Shown here one piece after another: positions 52,794 to 61,451 of a stretch of 64,000 bases of DNA (its first letter is position 1; each line of letters begins with the position of its first letter). The DNA lies in NCBI RefSeq assembly GCF_963676065.1, contig NZ_OY780933.1, forward strand, positions 1,988,001 through 2,052,000. The letters are read 5' to 3'. Under the pieces are notes generated by a model that ran no database searches, was not told the DNA's origin, and worked only from the letters and a program-made list of their open reading frames with translations. The DNA comes from Maridesulfovibrio sp. (GTDB lineage Bacteria; Desulfobacterota; Desulfovibrionia; Desulfovibrionales; Desulfovibrionaceae). The position numbers were made by a program, and so were the translations under genes.

Positions 52794-53603
52794 ATGAAAG
52801 TATTACGTAAAATGATCAGTATAGATGAAGAGTTGTGTGACGGTTGCGGTCAGTGTGTACCGGGCTGTGAAGAAGGTGCTTTGCAGATTATAGACGGTAA
52901 GGCCAAACTTGTTGCCGAAAGATACTGTGACGGTCTGGGCGCATGTCTGGGTGAATGTCCTACCGGCGCTCTGAAGGTTATTGAGGTGGAAGCCGACGAT
53001 TTTGATCCTGAAGCTGTTAAGGAACGGCTGACCGAGCAGGGCAGGAATATTCCCGGTCACATGCCCGATCCTGAAAGTCTGCGTCTTGATAATCCAAAAC
53101 CGGCTTCGGGAGGCTGTGGTTGTTCCGGTTCAAAGATTGAAGCCTTTGCTCCGGCTGCGACCCCCTGTAGTCAAGCCAACGTACCGACTGATGCCGAGGC
53201 CGGTCCCTCACAGCTGAGCCATTGGCCGATCCAGATCCGTCTTGTCCCTGCGGAAGCTCCTTTTCTCAAAGGTGCGGATCTGCTGCTTACCGCTGATTGC
53301 GTGGCGGTTTCCGTGCCCGGTTATCATGAAAGATTTTTGCCCGGCAAGAAGGTTCTTATGGGCTGTCCCAAGTTTGATGATGTGGATTTTTATCTCCAGC
53401 GTCTGACTGAGATTTTCGCCACCAGCGGAATCAAGTCTATCACTGTGCTGGAAATGGAAGTTCCCTGCTGTTCTAATTTCAGCCGCATAATTCTCAAAGC
53501 GCTTAAGAACGCGGGTGCGGACATTCCCGCTGAAAAGATTGTTTTCACCAGAACCGGACAGCTTAAAGCCAAAACAACTCTTGATGAACCTGTTCCGCTT
53601 TAA
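52794..53603 (+). CDS. Iron-sulfur protein associated with hcp
   Basis: 269 residues from the ATG at 52794; the upstream in-frame ATG at 52746 lies in the repeat element. An N-terminal dicluster ferredoxin domain has CDGCGQCVPGC and the altered CDGLGACLGECP, in which the second motif has Leu where a Cys is usual. A Gly-Cys patch (GGCGCSGS) and a C-terminal domain with LTADCVAVSVPGYH, MGCPKFDD and VPCCSNFSRI follow. Genes of this type sit beside hcp in Desulfovibrio and are co-regulated by HcpR. Precise biochemical role unknown; electron delivery to Hcp is plausible. Confidence 0.8.
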   Translation: MKVLRKMISIDEELCDGCGQCVPGCEEGALQIIDGKAKLVAERYCDGLGACLGECPTGALKVIEVEADDFDPEAVKERLTEQGRNIPGHMPDPESLRLDNPKPASGGCGCSGSKIEAFAPAATPCSQANVPTDAEAGPSQLSHWPIQIRLVPAEAPFLKGADLLLTADCVAVSVPGYHERFLPGKKVLMGCPKFDDVDFYLQRLTEIFATSGIKSITVLEMEVPCCSNFSRIILKALKNAGADIPAEKIVFTRTGQLKAKTTLDEPVPL

Positions 53604-53649
53604 AGCCATCATTTAAAACTACCATCTACCTCCTTTCAGTATATAAACA

Positions 53650-53690
53650 GAAACGGGGAGCTTCCGAATGGTTCGGAAGCTCCCCGTTTC
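53650..53690. terminator. Bidirectional terminator between the Fe-S gene and the convergent lipoprotein gene
   Basis: Perfect 19-bp stem: left arm 53650-53668 (begins GAAACGGGG) and right arm 53672-53690 (ends CCCCGTTTC), loop TGG, with A/T flanks on both sides. Confidence 0.9.
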
Positions 53691-53716
53691 AATTTTGGCA
53701 AATTTAATATCTCAGC

Positions 53717-54385
53717 TTAATTCATAATATCCTGCTCAAAACCGGGCTGATTAATTGACTGATTCGGATCGAAGCGCGGTTGCGGGGACGAATTCTCTTT
53801 TTGCAGTGGTCCAGAGGTATTTACCATAGGATCAATGTAAGGACTTTCCTTGATGGGCAAGAGACTGCGCGTTCTGGTATTAAGCGGGACATTCCAATCC
53901 CAAGATCCGATAATTTCGCCATCTTCCACAGTTGTGACGGCGGCGGTTATGAAAATTCTGGTTTTGCCGACAGAGTAGGCCCCCGCCAATACGCATTTTT
54001 GAGGTGGAGCCAGGTCTTCGTCTATTGCGGTCATAGGAAAGCGGGAACTGTCGGCGACAATGGCGAATCCCTTTTGTGCGATGCGCGAAGCCACCTGCTC
54101 TGTGAGGACTTTGGCAAAATCAGTTTGCAGCGTACTGCCGCGCAGCCGGAACATGGTAACAGTTATGGGTGATCCTATTGGCAGCCGCTCTTCGAGCTGG
54201 TTTGAAATCTGGTCACCGGCATCGTAGTTCAACTCCACCATGGGAGTGTTATCGTCTTTAAAAAAAGGTCCGGTTGTGGGCCGTTTGCCGAGATAGTCCA
54301 GAGTGCGTTCTTGATACCCGGAGCAGGCGCCTAGGGCCAGAAGTGCGGCCAGTGCAATTATGAAGCTGATTGTTCTGCCTTTCAT
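53717..54385 (-). CDS. FlgO-like lipoprotein
   Basis: 222 residues. A lipoprotein signal ends ALGAC (Cys21). The middle (about 55-170) follows the FlgO pattern: paired helix-strand with ITVTMFRLRGSTLQTDFAKVLTEQ spread over VASRIAQKGFAIV, then strands KCVLAGAYSVGKTRIFITAAV and a conserved DGEIIGSWDWNVPL. FlgO proteins are outer-membrane lipoproteins tied to flagella in Vibrio; here motAB is close by but on the other strand. The Pro/Asn/Gln-rich tail looks disordered. AGGGAA precedes the ATG. Confidence 0.68.
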   Translation of the reverse strand: MKGRTISFIIALAALLALGACSGYQERTLDYLGKRPTTGPFFKDDNTPMVELNYDAGDQISNQLEERLPIGSPITVTMFRLRGSTLQTDFAKVLTEQVASRIAQKGFAIVADSSRFPMTAIDEDLAPPQKCVLAGAYSVGKTRIFITAAVTTVEDGEIIGSWDWNVPLNTRTRSLLPIKESPYIDPMVNTSGPLQKENSSPQPRFDPNQSINQPGFEQDIMN

Positions 54386-54567
54386 GAAAGTTCCCTGTTT
54401 TAAAATATGAGCAACATTGCAAGGGTTTGCTGACGCTAAATCAGATGCAATGAGAATGCCACGGAGTAAAAAATACGCTTATACAGCCAATTGAACCCGT
54501 GGTACTTGTTTTTGCTTTTGTAAACCGGGCAGATTAAGCCGGAAAAATGGCCTCGCCTCGGTCGGGA

Positions 54568-55395
54568 TCAATTCAGCCGGGAAATAATTTCTCTGATCAG
54601 CTTGGACATTGCGGCCGAAGATTTAGCAGCCTGCTCAATTACTGCTTCATGAGTGGTTTCAGCCATACAGTCCGGCAGGTTTTTGTTAGTTAAACAGGTT
54701 ATGCCCATAACCTTAATTCCCATGTGGACAGCGGCGATGGCTTCTATGGCGGTTGACATGCCCACGGCATCGGCGCCTAGACGTTTGAGCATTCGGGTTT
54801 CAGCCGGTGTTTCAAGATTTGGGCCGGGAACCTGTACGTAAACCCCGCGTTCAAGGCGGATTCCGGTATCCTTAGCGGCTTTGGTCGCTATAGCACGCAG
54901 TTCTTCGCAATATACTCTGCTCATATCAGGAAAGCGCACGCCCCAATTGTCGTTGTTGGGTCCGGTGAGCGGTGAATGCCCGGTGAAATTGATCTGGTCG
55001 GTGATCAGCATCAGGTCGCCGGCATCAAATTGTGGATTAAGCGCTCCGGCGGCATTGGTAATGAAAACCTTATTTATACCCATTTCTCCCATTACCCGTA
55101 CCGGGATGCAGGCTTCAGCCGCGCTGTAACCTTCGTAAATGTGGAATCTACCGCTGAATACGAGTACCGGTTTTTCCCCCATAAATCCGTATATGAGCCT
55201 GCCGGAATGTCCTTTTACTGTTGATTGCGGAAAACCGGGGATATCTGAATAGGGGATTTCAATTGCTGAATTAAGGCGGGTGATAGCTTCGCCAAGACCG
55301 GAACCTAGAATTATTCCGGTGGCAGCGGCTTGAAAATTATCTATCTTTTCTAGTATATGCCTGCTAATAGTATGAATAGATTCCGGGGAGATCAT
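54568..55395 (-). CDS. punA: Purine nucleoside phosphorylase (PNP-I, trimeric type)
   Basis: 275 residues. It converts purine nucleosides and phosphate to base and ribose-1-phosphate. Conserved blocks are ILGSGLGEAI, HSGRL (phosphate site), RFHIYEGYSA, TNAAGALNP, VYVQVPGPNLETPAE and GMSTAIEA, then TCLTNKN with the base-contacting Asn. These fit PunA rather than MTA phosphorylase, which differs around the base site. No clear ribosome site upstream of the ATG. Divergent from motAB. Confidence 0.92.
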   Translation of the reverse strand: MISPESIHTISRHILEKIDNFQAAATGIILGSGLGEAITRLNSAIEIPYSDIPGFPQSTVKGHSGRLIYGFMGEKPVLVFSGRFHIYEGYSAAEACIPVRVMGEMGINKVFITNAAGALNPQFDAGDLMLITDQINFTGHSPLTGPNNDNWGVRFPDMSRVYCEELRAIATKAAKDTGIRLERGVYVQVPGPNLETPAETRMLKRLGADAVGMSTAIEAIAAVHMGIKVMGITCLTNKNLPDCMAETTHEAVIEQAAKSSAAMSKLIREIISRLN

Positions 55396-55503
55396 AGGTT
55401 ATAATACTCGTAGTTTCGAGGTTAATGTATTGAGGGAGCTGTAAATAGCTTCCTTGTGTCAATCATCCGTCTTAACTAGTAACTTAAAAGAGAACGGGAT
55501 TCT

Positions 55504-56256
55504 ATGGATTTTTCCACTTTAATCGGGATGCTGGTTGGGCTTTCCCTTGTCGTCGGGGCGATATTTATCGGCGGTGCTGTTGATGTTTTTGTCAACGTCC
55601 CCGGTATGATGATTGTTATCGGCGGAACGCTGGCCTCCATCTGCGTGGCATTTCCTTTTGAGGAAGTTTTGCAGGCCATGGTCGCGGGATTTAAAGCCTT
55701 TTCTTCCAGAAAGGTAAAGGTTAATGAAGTTGTTAATATCATGGTCAAGGTTGCTGAAATCAGCCGTCGTGAAGGTTTGATCGCACTTGAAAATGTACAG
55801 ACGGAAAACGTTGTTTTGCGTAAATCCTGCCAGTTGATTGCTGATAATGCCGATCCAGAACTTATCCGCGCAACGTTACAGATTGAAATTTCAGCCATGA
55901 AAAGGCGCCATAAAATCGCGCAGGATGTGTATAAAAGGCTTGCCGGCCTTTCTCCCGCTTTCGGTATGCTGGGAACTTTGATCGGTCTGGTCCAGATGCT
56001 TTCCAACCTGTCTGATCCGGCGGCCATCGGCCCGGCTATGGCGGTTGCAATTCTGACCACTTTCTACGGTTCGCTGCTGGCGACCCTGCTTTTTATCCCC
56101 ATCGGGGCCAAGCTCAGAGCAAGGACGCTGCAGGAACAGTTGCATCTTGAGATTATCTTCGAGGGTGCCAAATCTATCCTTGAGAATAACAACCCCCGTC
56201 TGGTTTATGAGAAGCTTTCTTCATTTCAGGCCCCCAGAGACAGATCCGGAGAATAA
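55504..56256 (+). CDS. motA: Flagellar stator protein MotA (PomA-like)
   Basis: 250 residues with four membrane helices. The cytoplasmic loop carries the charged residues that contact FliG (RREGLIALENVQTEN and IEISAMKRRHKIAQDVYKRL). Helix 3/4 conserved prolines lie in GLSPAFGMLGTLIGLVQML and in AIGPAMAVAILTTFYGSLLA, which is close to the PomA version, so Na+ coupling is possible. It forms a 5:2 stator with MotB. The gap to motB is three bases. Confidence 0.92.
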   Translation: MDFSTLIGMLVGLSLVVGAIFIGGAVDVFVNVPGMMIVIGGTLASICVAFPFEEVLQAMVAGFKAFSSRKVKVNEVVNIMVKVAEISRREGLIALENVQTENVVLRKSCQLIADNADPELIRATLQIEISAMKRRHKIAQDVYKRLAGLSPAFGMLGTLIGLVQMLSNLSDPAAIGPAMAVAILTTFYGSLLATLLFIPIGAKLRARTLQEQLHLEIIFEGAKSILENNNPRLVYEKLSSFQAPRDRSGE

Positions 56257-56259
56257 GCC

Positions 56260-57009
56260 ATGGATGATGAACTCCTTAAAGGTTCGCTACTGGTTGATGA
56301 TGAAGAGGATGACGATGATTCAAATGATTGGATAACTACCTTTGCGGATTTATCCATGCTCCTGCTGGTCTTTTTTATTCTGCTTTATTCCATGTCCGAA
56401 ATTGATGCCAAAAAGTTTGATATGACTTTTCAGTCGGTCAGTAAATCCATCAGCGGCAAGATGCAGAAAATAGCCACCAGTAAAGCCGCCCGTGAGGAAG
56501 CCGGAGCTATCCTTAATCAGGTTGTAACCCGCCGGCAGATTATTAAGGCCCAGCGCAAGGTATTTGAAGACGTCAAATATCTGCAGACCACCAAGGGAGT
56601 TGAAGGCATCATGAGTGCCAAGTTCGAGGATGGTCAGGTTATTATTAAATTGCCATCGGATGTGCTTTTCAAACCGGGACAAGTACAGCTGAGTACCAAG
56701 GGAATGGCAGCGGTGCGGGCGTTGAAGGATTTCTTTCTCAAGCACCCGGACCAGTACATCAATATAAAAGGTTATACAGATGACACGCAGCCCGGACGTG
56801 GAAGCAGGCTGAAGGATAACTGGGAAATTTCATCTTTACGCGCGGTTAACGTTTTGCGCTATCTCATGAAAATGGGAATTAAGCCCAACAGGTTAACGGC
56901 AACAGGACTTGGGGAAATGGACCCCCTTGTTCCAAATAATTCTCCCCGTAACCGGCAGCGTAACCGGCGGGTTGAATTCGTTCTTGATAAGATAATGACG
57001 GGACCATAG
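56260..57009 (+). CDS. motB: Flagellar stator protein MotB (OmpA-like)
   Basis: 249 residues. A cytoplasmic acidic N-terminus (VDDEEDDDDSND) is followed by the ion-conducting helix ITTFADLSMLLLVFFILLYS, whose Asp is the essential proton/sodium site. A plug/linker region then leads to an OmpA-like peptidoglycan-binding domain (about 130-245) with IKGYTDDT and NRRVEFVL. Paired with motA three bases upstream. The acidic N-terminus is longer than usual. Confidence 0.92.
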   Translation: MDDELLKGSLLVDDEEDDDDSNDWITTFADLSMLLLVFFILLYSMSEIDAKKFDMTFQSVSKSISGKMQKIATSKAAREEAGAILNQVVTRRQIIKAQRKVFEDVKYLQTTKGVEGIMSAKFEDGQVIIKLPSDVLFKPGQVQLSTKGMAAVRALKDFFLKHPDQYINIKGYTDDTQPGRGSRLKDNWEISSLRAVNVLRYLMKMGIKPNRLTATGLGEMDPLVPNNSPRNRQRNRRVEFVLDKIMTGP

Positions 57010-57063
57010 GTCTCATGTTTTGAACCAACTATGCTAAACAGTTGGATGTGATTGGAGATAAGA

Positions 57064-57429
57064 ATGGATATTTCATTCGATAGCAGTTCGGCCAGAGGAG
57101 CCTTCAGAACAAGTCTTCCGGGACTAGCTCTAAGGATTGAGGGGAAAGAATCCACATACAGTGTGAAGGATTTCAGTGTTAACGGTCTGGCTTTTTCCGC
57201 TGGCGACGATACTTTTGAAGTAAACGAAACTTTTATGGTGGATTTCGTTCTCGGTAAGAAGGCTCTTTTAACCGGGCTTGAAATCAAGGTTGTGCGTGAC
57301 ATAGGCAAGGGACTGATGGGTTGCATTTATGTTGACCTCGATAAATATCAGGAAGCACGGCTTGATAAGCTGGTCCTTGAAGTGCAGAAACGTATGATTA
57401 AGCTTCGCAAAAAGAAAGGTGCGTCCTGA
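57064..57429 (+). CDS. PilZ-domain c-di-GMP-binding protein
   Basis: 121 residues from the ATG at 57064 (GGAG seven bases upstream); a TTG at 57052 is less likely. One PilZ domain: an Arg-containing N-terminal segment (ARGAFRTSLPG) and the DFSVNGLAF motif (DxSxxG). The basic first motif is looser than the classical RxxxR. Following motAB, it may act as a c-di-GMP brake on the stator, as YcgR does. This role is inferred from context. Confidence 0.78.
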   Translation: MDISFDSSSARGAFRTSLPGLALRIEGKESTYSVKDFSVNGLAFSAGDDTFEVNETFMVDFVLGKKALLTGLEIKVVRDIGKGLMGCIYVDLDKYQEARLDKLVLEVQKRMIKLRKKKGAS

Positions 57430-57450
57430 CTCCCCGTCTGGTATTGAAAA

Positions 57451-58869
57451 ATGTATAGAGGTGAGCATAGAGTTCTTATAGCCAACCGAGGTGAAATCGC
57501 CATCAGGATAGCCAAAGCCTGTCTGGATCTGAACCAGAATTTTGTCTGTGTCTATACAGAGGCGGATAGGGAAAGCGGGCATGTCCGTTTTGCTTTGGAA
57601 AATGGTGGCGAAAAAAGTCTGTTCCGTATCGGTTCCTACCGGGATGCCAACGAGGTCTTCAGTGTTGCTGATCGCAGCGATGCATCGGCTATTCACCCGG
57701 GATATGGATTTTTTGCAGAAGATTTCCGTTTCGCGCGCCGGGTGGTGAAGCGGGAAAAACCGCTTATTTTTATAGGCCCTTCCTGGCGGGTGATTCAGGA
57801 ACTGGGCGACAAGATTAATACCAAGCGTCTCGCACGCAGTCTGGGTGTCCCCACTGTCCCGGGGTCAGATCGTCCTATTTATGATGAGCTTGAGGCTGTC
57901 GAGCTTGCGGACAGTCTATTTTCTTTTCAAAGGGAACAAGGCTTCAAGGCTCCGGCCATTATGGTCAAAGCTTCCGCCGGAGGCGGTGGCATGGGTATTG
58001 AAGAAGTTAACGATCCTGATGAATTCCGCTCTGTTTATCGGCGCATACGAAATTATGCCAAGCGCCAGTTCAATGATGAAGGTGTGCTTATTGAGCAGCG
58101 TATTTTCGGCTTCAACCACTTGGAAGTTCAGGTCGTTGGTGAGCAAAGCGGGAAAAAACACGTTCATTTCGGAACCCGTAATTGCTCGGTGCAAAGCAGC
58201 GGCAATCAGAAGCGGATCGAGGTCGCGCCGGGATTCGCGCCCAACGAAATCCATTATATTTTCAATGCCTCCGGAGTGCTGGCAAGTATTACCGAGCATT
58301 CCCTGTCCATGGCCCGCGCTGTAAATTATGACAGTGTAGGGACTTGGGAGTGGATTGTTACCCCGCGCGGCGAACCTTTCCTCATGGAAGTTAATACCCG
58401 CATTCAGGTTGAAAATGGAGTTTCTGCCGCTATTTCAAGTGTTAAGGGAGAAACTGGTGTTAACATAGTGCGTGAACAGGTTCGGCTTGGGCTGGGCGAC
58501 TCCCTCAACTATACTCAGGCGGATATTGATCTTTCCGGAGTTGCTATTGAGTACCGCATTATTGCCGAGAATCCGGATAAGAATTTTGCCCCGTGGGTCG
58601 GCAGGATCGAGAAATTCGACTGGCAGAGTCAGGATTGGCTTGAAGTATACACACAGGTTCCCACCGACCGTCCTTATGAAATACCTACTGAATTTGATCC
58701 TAATCTCGCGCTGGGAATTGTGTACGGTGAAAATCTGGAGCAGGCGCAAAAGCGGGGAATTGAATTCCTGAATGGGCTGACGCTGCAGGGACAGGACCGG
58801 GCGGGCAGGAAACTTGAGTCTAATTGTTCTTATTTAATTGATAAAACTTCAGCTTTGCTGGAATTTTAA
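57451..58869 (+). CDS. accC: Biotin carboxylase subunit of acetyl-CoA carboxylase
   Basis: 472 residues, slightly longer than E. coli AccC. N-terminal RVLIANRGEIAIRIAKAC, the ATP-grasp glycine loop KASAGGGGMGIEEV, LEVQVVGE and the active-site EVNTRIQVE are present. It carboxylates biotin on the carrier protein using ATP and bicarbonate. After EVNTRIQVE the usual His is Asn. The ribosome site is weak. It is first of the accC, fused carboxyltransferase, carrier gene set, so the three very likely form the organism's malonyl-CoA-producing enzyme for fatty-acid synthesis; another acyl-CoA carboxylase is possible. Confidence 0.88.
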   Translation: MYRGEHRVLIANRGEIAIRIAKACLDLNQNFVCVYTEADRESGHVRFALENGGEKSLFRIGSYRDANEVFSVADRSDASAIHPGYGFFAEDFRFARRVVKREKPLIFIGPSWRVIQELGDKINTKRLARSLGVPTVPGSDRPIYDELEAVELADSLFSFQREQGFKAPAIMVKASAGGGGMGIEEVNDPDEFRSVYRRIRNYAKRQFNDEGVLIEQRIFGFNHLEVQVVGEQSGKKHVHFGTRNCSVQSSGNQKRIEVAPGFAPNEIHYIFNASGVLASITEHSLSMARAVNYDSVGTWEWIVTPRGEPFLMEVNTRIQVENGVSAAISSVKGETGVNIVREQVRLGLGDSLNYTQADIDLSGVAIEYRIIAENPDKNFAPWVGRIEKFDWQSQDWLEVYTQVPTDRPYEIPTEFDPNLALGIVYGENLEQAQKRGIEFLNGLTLQGQDRAGRKLESNCSYLIDKTSALLEF

Positions 58870-58899
58870 TGCCTTGTGATGAGATGATTCAGGAACTGT

Positions 58900-61149
58900 A
58901 TGAATATTGATAAGCGCATAGACGCCCTTACGGAGCGGCTAAATTATATCAAGGATATTTTTGGTAATCTGGAAAACGCCAATATCAGCATGCTCAGTTC
59001 GGAGCTTGCTGAATTCCGTAGTTTGCGTGATTCGATTTCCTCTGAAGATTCCCGGAGAAAACTTGCCCGGCTTGAGGATCTTTTTTCATTTCTTGAATCC
59101 AAGCTTGAAAAAGAACTGACCCCTATGGACCGTGTGCGTATTGTCCGGCACCCACAGCGCATATCTCTGACTGATATTCTGGAAAATGTTTACGATAACT
59201 ACACGGAACTGGGCGGGTTGGGTGAATTCAGTATTGATCCGTCCATGCTCATCGCTCAGGCTTACATCACCAGAAGAGTGGGGCAGAAAGTCGTCCACCA
59301 GCCGGTAATGGTCATCGGTCAGGAGAAAGGACACGGTCAGGAGTTCCGCAACGGCGGTTCGGTCAAGCCGTGGGGGAACGCCAAGGCCTTGCATTATATG
59401 AAGGTAGCGCAGGCTGAGGGGATTCCCATCCATACCTATATATTTACCCCCGGATCTTACCCCATTGAAGATTATCCCGGCGCGGCGCAGCAGATAGCCA
59501 GAAACATTTATGATATGGGGCAGATCGATGTACCCATTATTTCCATAATTTCTGAGGGAGGCTCCGGCGGAGCAGAGGCGATCGGACTTGCTGATAGGCG
59601 TTTGATGCTTTCGCACGGCTATTACTCGGTTATTTCCCCGGAAGGGGCGGCAGCGATTGAAGCCAACTTGAAAGACGGCAAGCGGGTGGCTGATTCCCTT
59701 ATTGGTAATTGTGCGCGTAAGCTTGGTATTACTGCCGAGGACAACCTGAAGATGGGATACATTGATCGCATTATTCAGGAACCGCATCTGGGAGCAAAAT
59801 CGGCCAGTTATGATTTTTTTCGCGTGCTGCGGTCCGAAGTTATCCGGGCTACCAACGAGGTCTGTGTTTCCGTAAAGGGCCTTAAGCTTTTTCGGGCTAT
59901 GGCGCTTAAGCAGAAGGGATCGGAAGAGGATGAAGATGTCTTTATGCGCTGGGCTGTCAGTTCCCGTGCCCGTGCCCGTCTGGTTGAGAAGCGGTATGAG
60001 AAGTTCCGGCACCTTTCGACCTCTGCTTATATGGATCAGCGTTCCGTCTTTCTAAAGATGGGGGCGGCTGTGCAGGGAATGGCATGGGCTACAAAATCCC
60101 TGTTTCTGTACAATATGGTCGGGCGGACCGTGCGTGCGGCCAAGCAGGGTATGGAAGAGATTCAGGCTGAGGCGCATCTGGTAAAAGAACGTACCGCGCG
60201 AATGCTTAAAAATAAGTCCGGTAACGGTAATACTGCTAAAATTTCAAATGACGTACGGGACAAACTTCTCTGCCTGTCCTCGTCAGATCAGTCTCCGTGT
60301 TTTGAGGAAGGACGCTGGAAGTACAGCAGCCCTAAAAGCAGGGAAGACCGTACCTTCACCTGTCCTAATTCAGCTACTGAAGGCTGCCTTGATCTCTGGG
60401 CTCCTGATCTTTTCGGTGATTTTGCCGGAGTGTGCAGTAATTGCGGACACCACTTCCCTATGGAATACCAGTGGTACTTGTACAACGTCTTCAATTACGC
60501 GGAAGGTTTTGAATTTAATTCCGGCATAGAATCATCCAACCCGTTAAATTATGAAGGGTTTGACCTCAAGCTGGATGAAGCGCGCAAAAAAACGGGTTTA
60601 CGTTCTTCGTGTATTACTTTTGAAACCCGCATGGACGAAATTAATGCCGTGGTCATCTGTCTTGCCGCTCCGTTTCGCGGCGGTTCAGTTGGAGCGGCTG
60701 AGGGTGAAAAGATTATCCGTGCTGCGGAAAGGGCGCAACGCAAGCAATTGCCATTGATTTTTTATGCCCACGGTACTGCCGGAATCCGTATTCAGGAAGG
60801 AACCAACGGTGTGCTCCAGATGCCTCGCTGTACCATGGCACTCCGCCGGTACGTGGATGCCGGAGGATTATATCTGGTTATTTACGATACCAATTCCTAT
60901 GGCGGGTCTGTGGCAAGTTTTCTGGGGTGCTCTCCTTATCAGTTCGGAGTGCGGTCTTCAAAAATCGGTTTTGCCGGTCCGCGGGTTATTGCAGAAACCA
61001 CCGGTATTTCTGTTCCTCCCAATTATCATAACGCGTGGAATGCGCTTGCGCGCGGACACATTCAGGGAATCTGGGACAGGCGTGAGATGGCTCGCAATAT
61101 CGGGCAGGCTTTCATGACCATGGGTGGCCGTAATTTATATTACAGATAA
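58900..61149 (+). CDS. Acetyl-CoA carboxylase carboxyltransferase, alpha and beta domains fused
   Basis: 749 residues. Residues about 1-330 are AccA-like: an N-terminal coiled coil (IDALTERLNYIKD), RVRIVRHPQRISLTDIL, VIGQEKGHGQEFRNGG, and the oxyanion segment ISEGGSGGAEAIGLADR. Residues about 445-749 are AccD-like: a zinc-ribbon remnant (CPNSATEGC and CSNCGHHFPM), AVVICLAAPFRGGSVGAAEGEKI, AGIRIQEGTNG and DTNSYGGSVASFLG. The order alpha-beta is opposite to that in the better-known beta-alpha fusions. The first zinc pair is spaced C-x7-C rather than CxxC. It transfers the carboxyl group from carboxybiotin to acetyl-CoA. Confidence 0.88.
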   Translation: MNIDKRIDALTERLNYIKDIFGNLENANISMLSSELAEFRSLRDSISSEDSRRKLARLEDLFSFLESKLEKELTPMDRVRIVRHPQRISLTDILENVYDNYTELGGLGEFSIDPSMLIAQAYITRRVGQKVVHQPVMVIGQEKGHGQEFRNGGSVKPWGNAKALHYMKVAQAEGIPIHTYIFTPGSYPIEDYPGAAQQIARNIYDMGQIDVPIISIISEGGSGGAEAIGLADRRLMLSHGYYSVISPEGAAAIEANLKDGKRVADSLIGNCARKLGITAEDNLKMGYIDRIIQEPHLGAKSASYDFFRVLRSEVIRATNEVCVSVKGLKLFRAMALKQKGSEEDEDVFMRWAVSSRARARLVEKRYEKFRHLSTSAYMDQRSVFLKMGAAVQGMAWATKSLFLYNMVGRTVRAAKQGMEEIQAEAHLVKERTARMLKNKSGNGNTAKISNDVRDKLLCLSSSDQSPCFEEGRWKYSSPKSREDRTFTCPNSATEGCLDLWAPDLFGDFAGVCSNCGHHFPMEYQWYLYNVFNYAEGFEFNSGIESSNPLNYEGFDLKLDEARKKTGLRSSCITFETRMDEINAVVICLAAPFRGGSVGAAEGEKIIRAAERAQRKQLPLIFYAHGTAGIRIQEGTNGVLQMPRCTMALRRYVDAGGLYLVIYDTNSYGGSVASFLGCSPYQFGVRSSKIGFAGPRVIAETTGISVPPNYHNAWNALARGHIQGIWDRREMARNIGQAFMTMGGRNLYYR

Positions 61150-61308
61150 AAAAAATTACAGTGGTTTTGTTTCCCTTGAAAAAAAGTAATTTTTTTGAAA
61201 TTTCATGTCTGACCCTGTCTTTTTAATTGAGAAAGTGCGACACGAAATTTTTTTACCTTCGTTTGTGTAGGTTCTTATTTTAATTTGTTTTCTGTGTTAG
61301 GGAGTTTC
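61150..61308. other. AT-rich non-coding start of the accAD-carrier intergenic region
   Basis: No gene was seen. T-rich and A-rich tracts alternate. If the region downstream is a separate transcript, its promoter would lie here, but no convincing pair of promoter hexamers was found. Confidence 0.4.
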
Positions 61309-61384
61309 GCAGCAGGTTGACTTTGCCTGATAATGTCTGCAAATTGCCCGGACCGGATTCTGGGTTTCAGGTTTCCGGTTTTTT
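61309..61384 (+). ncRNA. Structured leader or small RNA ending in a terminator
   Basis: A nested stem, GCAG/CTGC (61309-61312 with 61337-61340) around CAGG/CCTG (61313-61316 with 61326-61329), precedes a terminator: ACCGGA (61352-61357), TCCGGT (61374-61379), then TTTTT. The terminator lies 68 bases before the carrier gene, so it could be an attenuator, the 3' end of the accAD transcript, or a small RNA. No known riboswitch class was recognised. Confidence 0.4.
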
Positions 61385-61401
61385 AATGTAAGATAATAAA
61401 A

Positions 61402-61419
61402 TTCGCTCATGATAGCGAA
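61402..61419. promoter_or_regulatory. Inverted repeat upstream of the biotin carrier gene
   Basis: TTCGCT-CATGAT-AGCGAA, perfect six-base arms, ends 33 bases before the ATG at 61452. A possible operator; regulator unknown. Confidence 0.4.
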
Positions 61420-61451
61420 ATATAAGTTAAAATAATTTAGAGGTTAATATA

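Noticed and set aside
59086..60012. 308-codon open frame opposite the fused carboxyltransferase
   Set aside because: Shadow of a well-supported gene; no start site and no recognisable domain.
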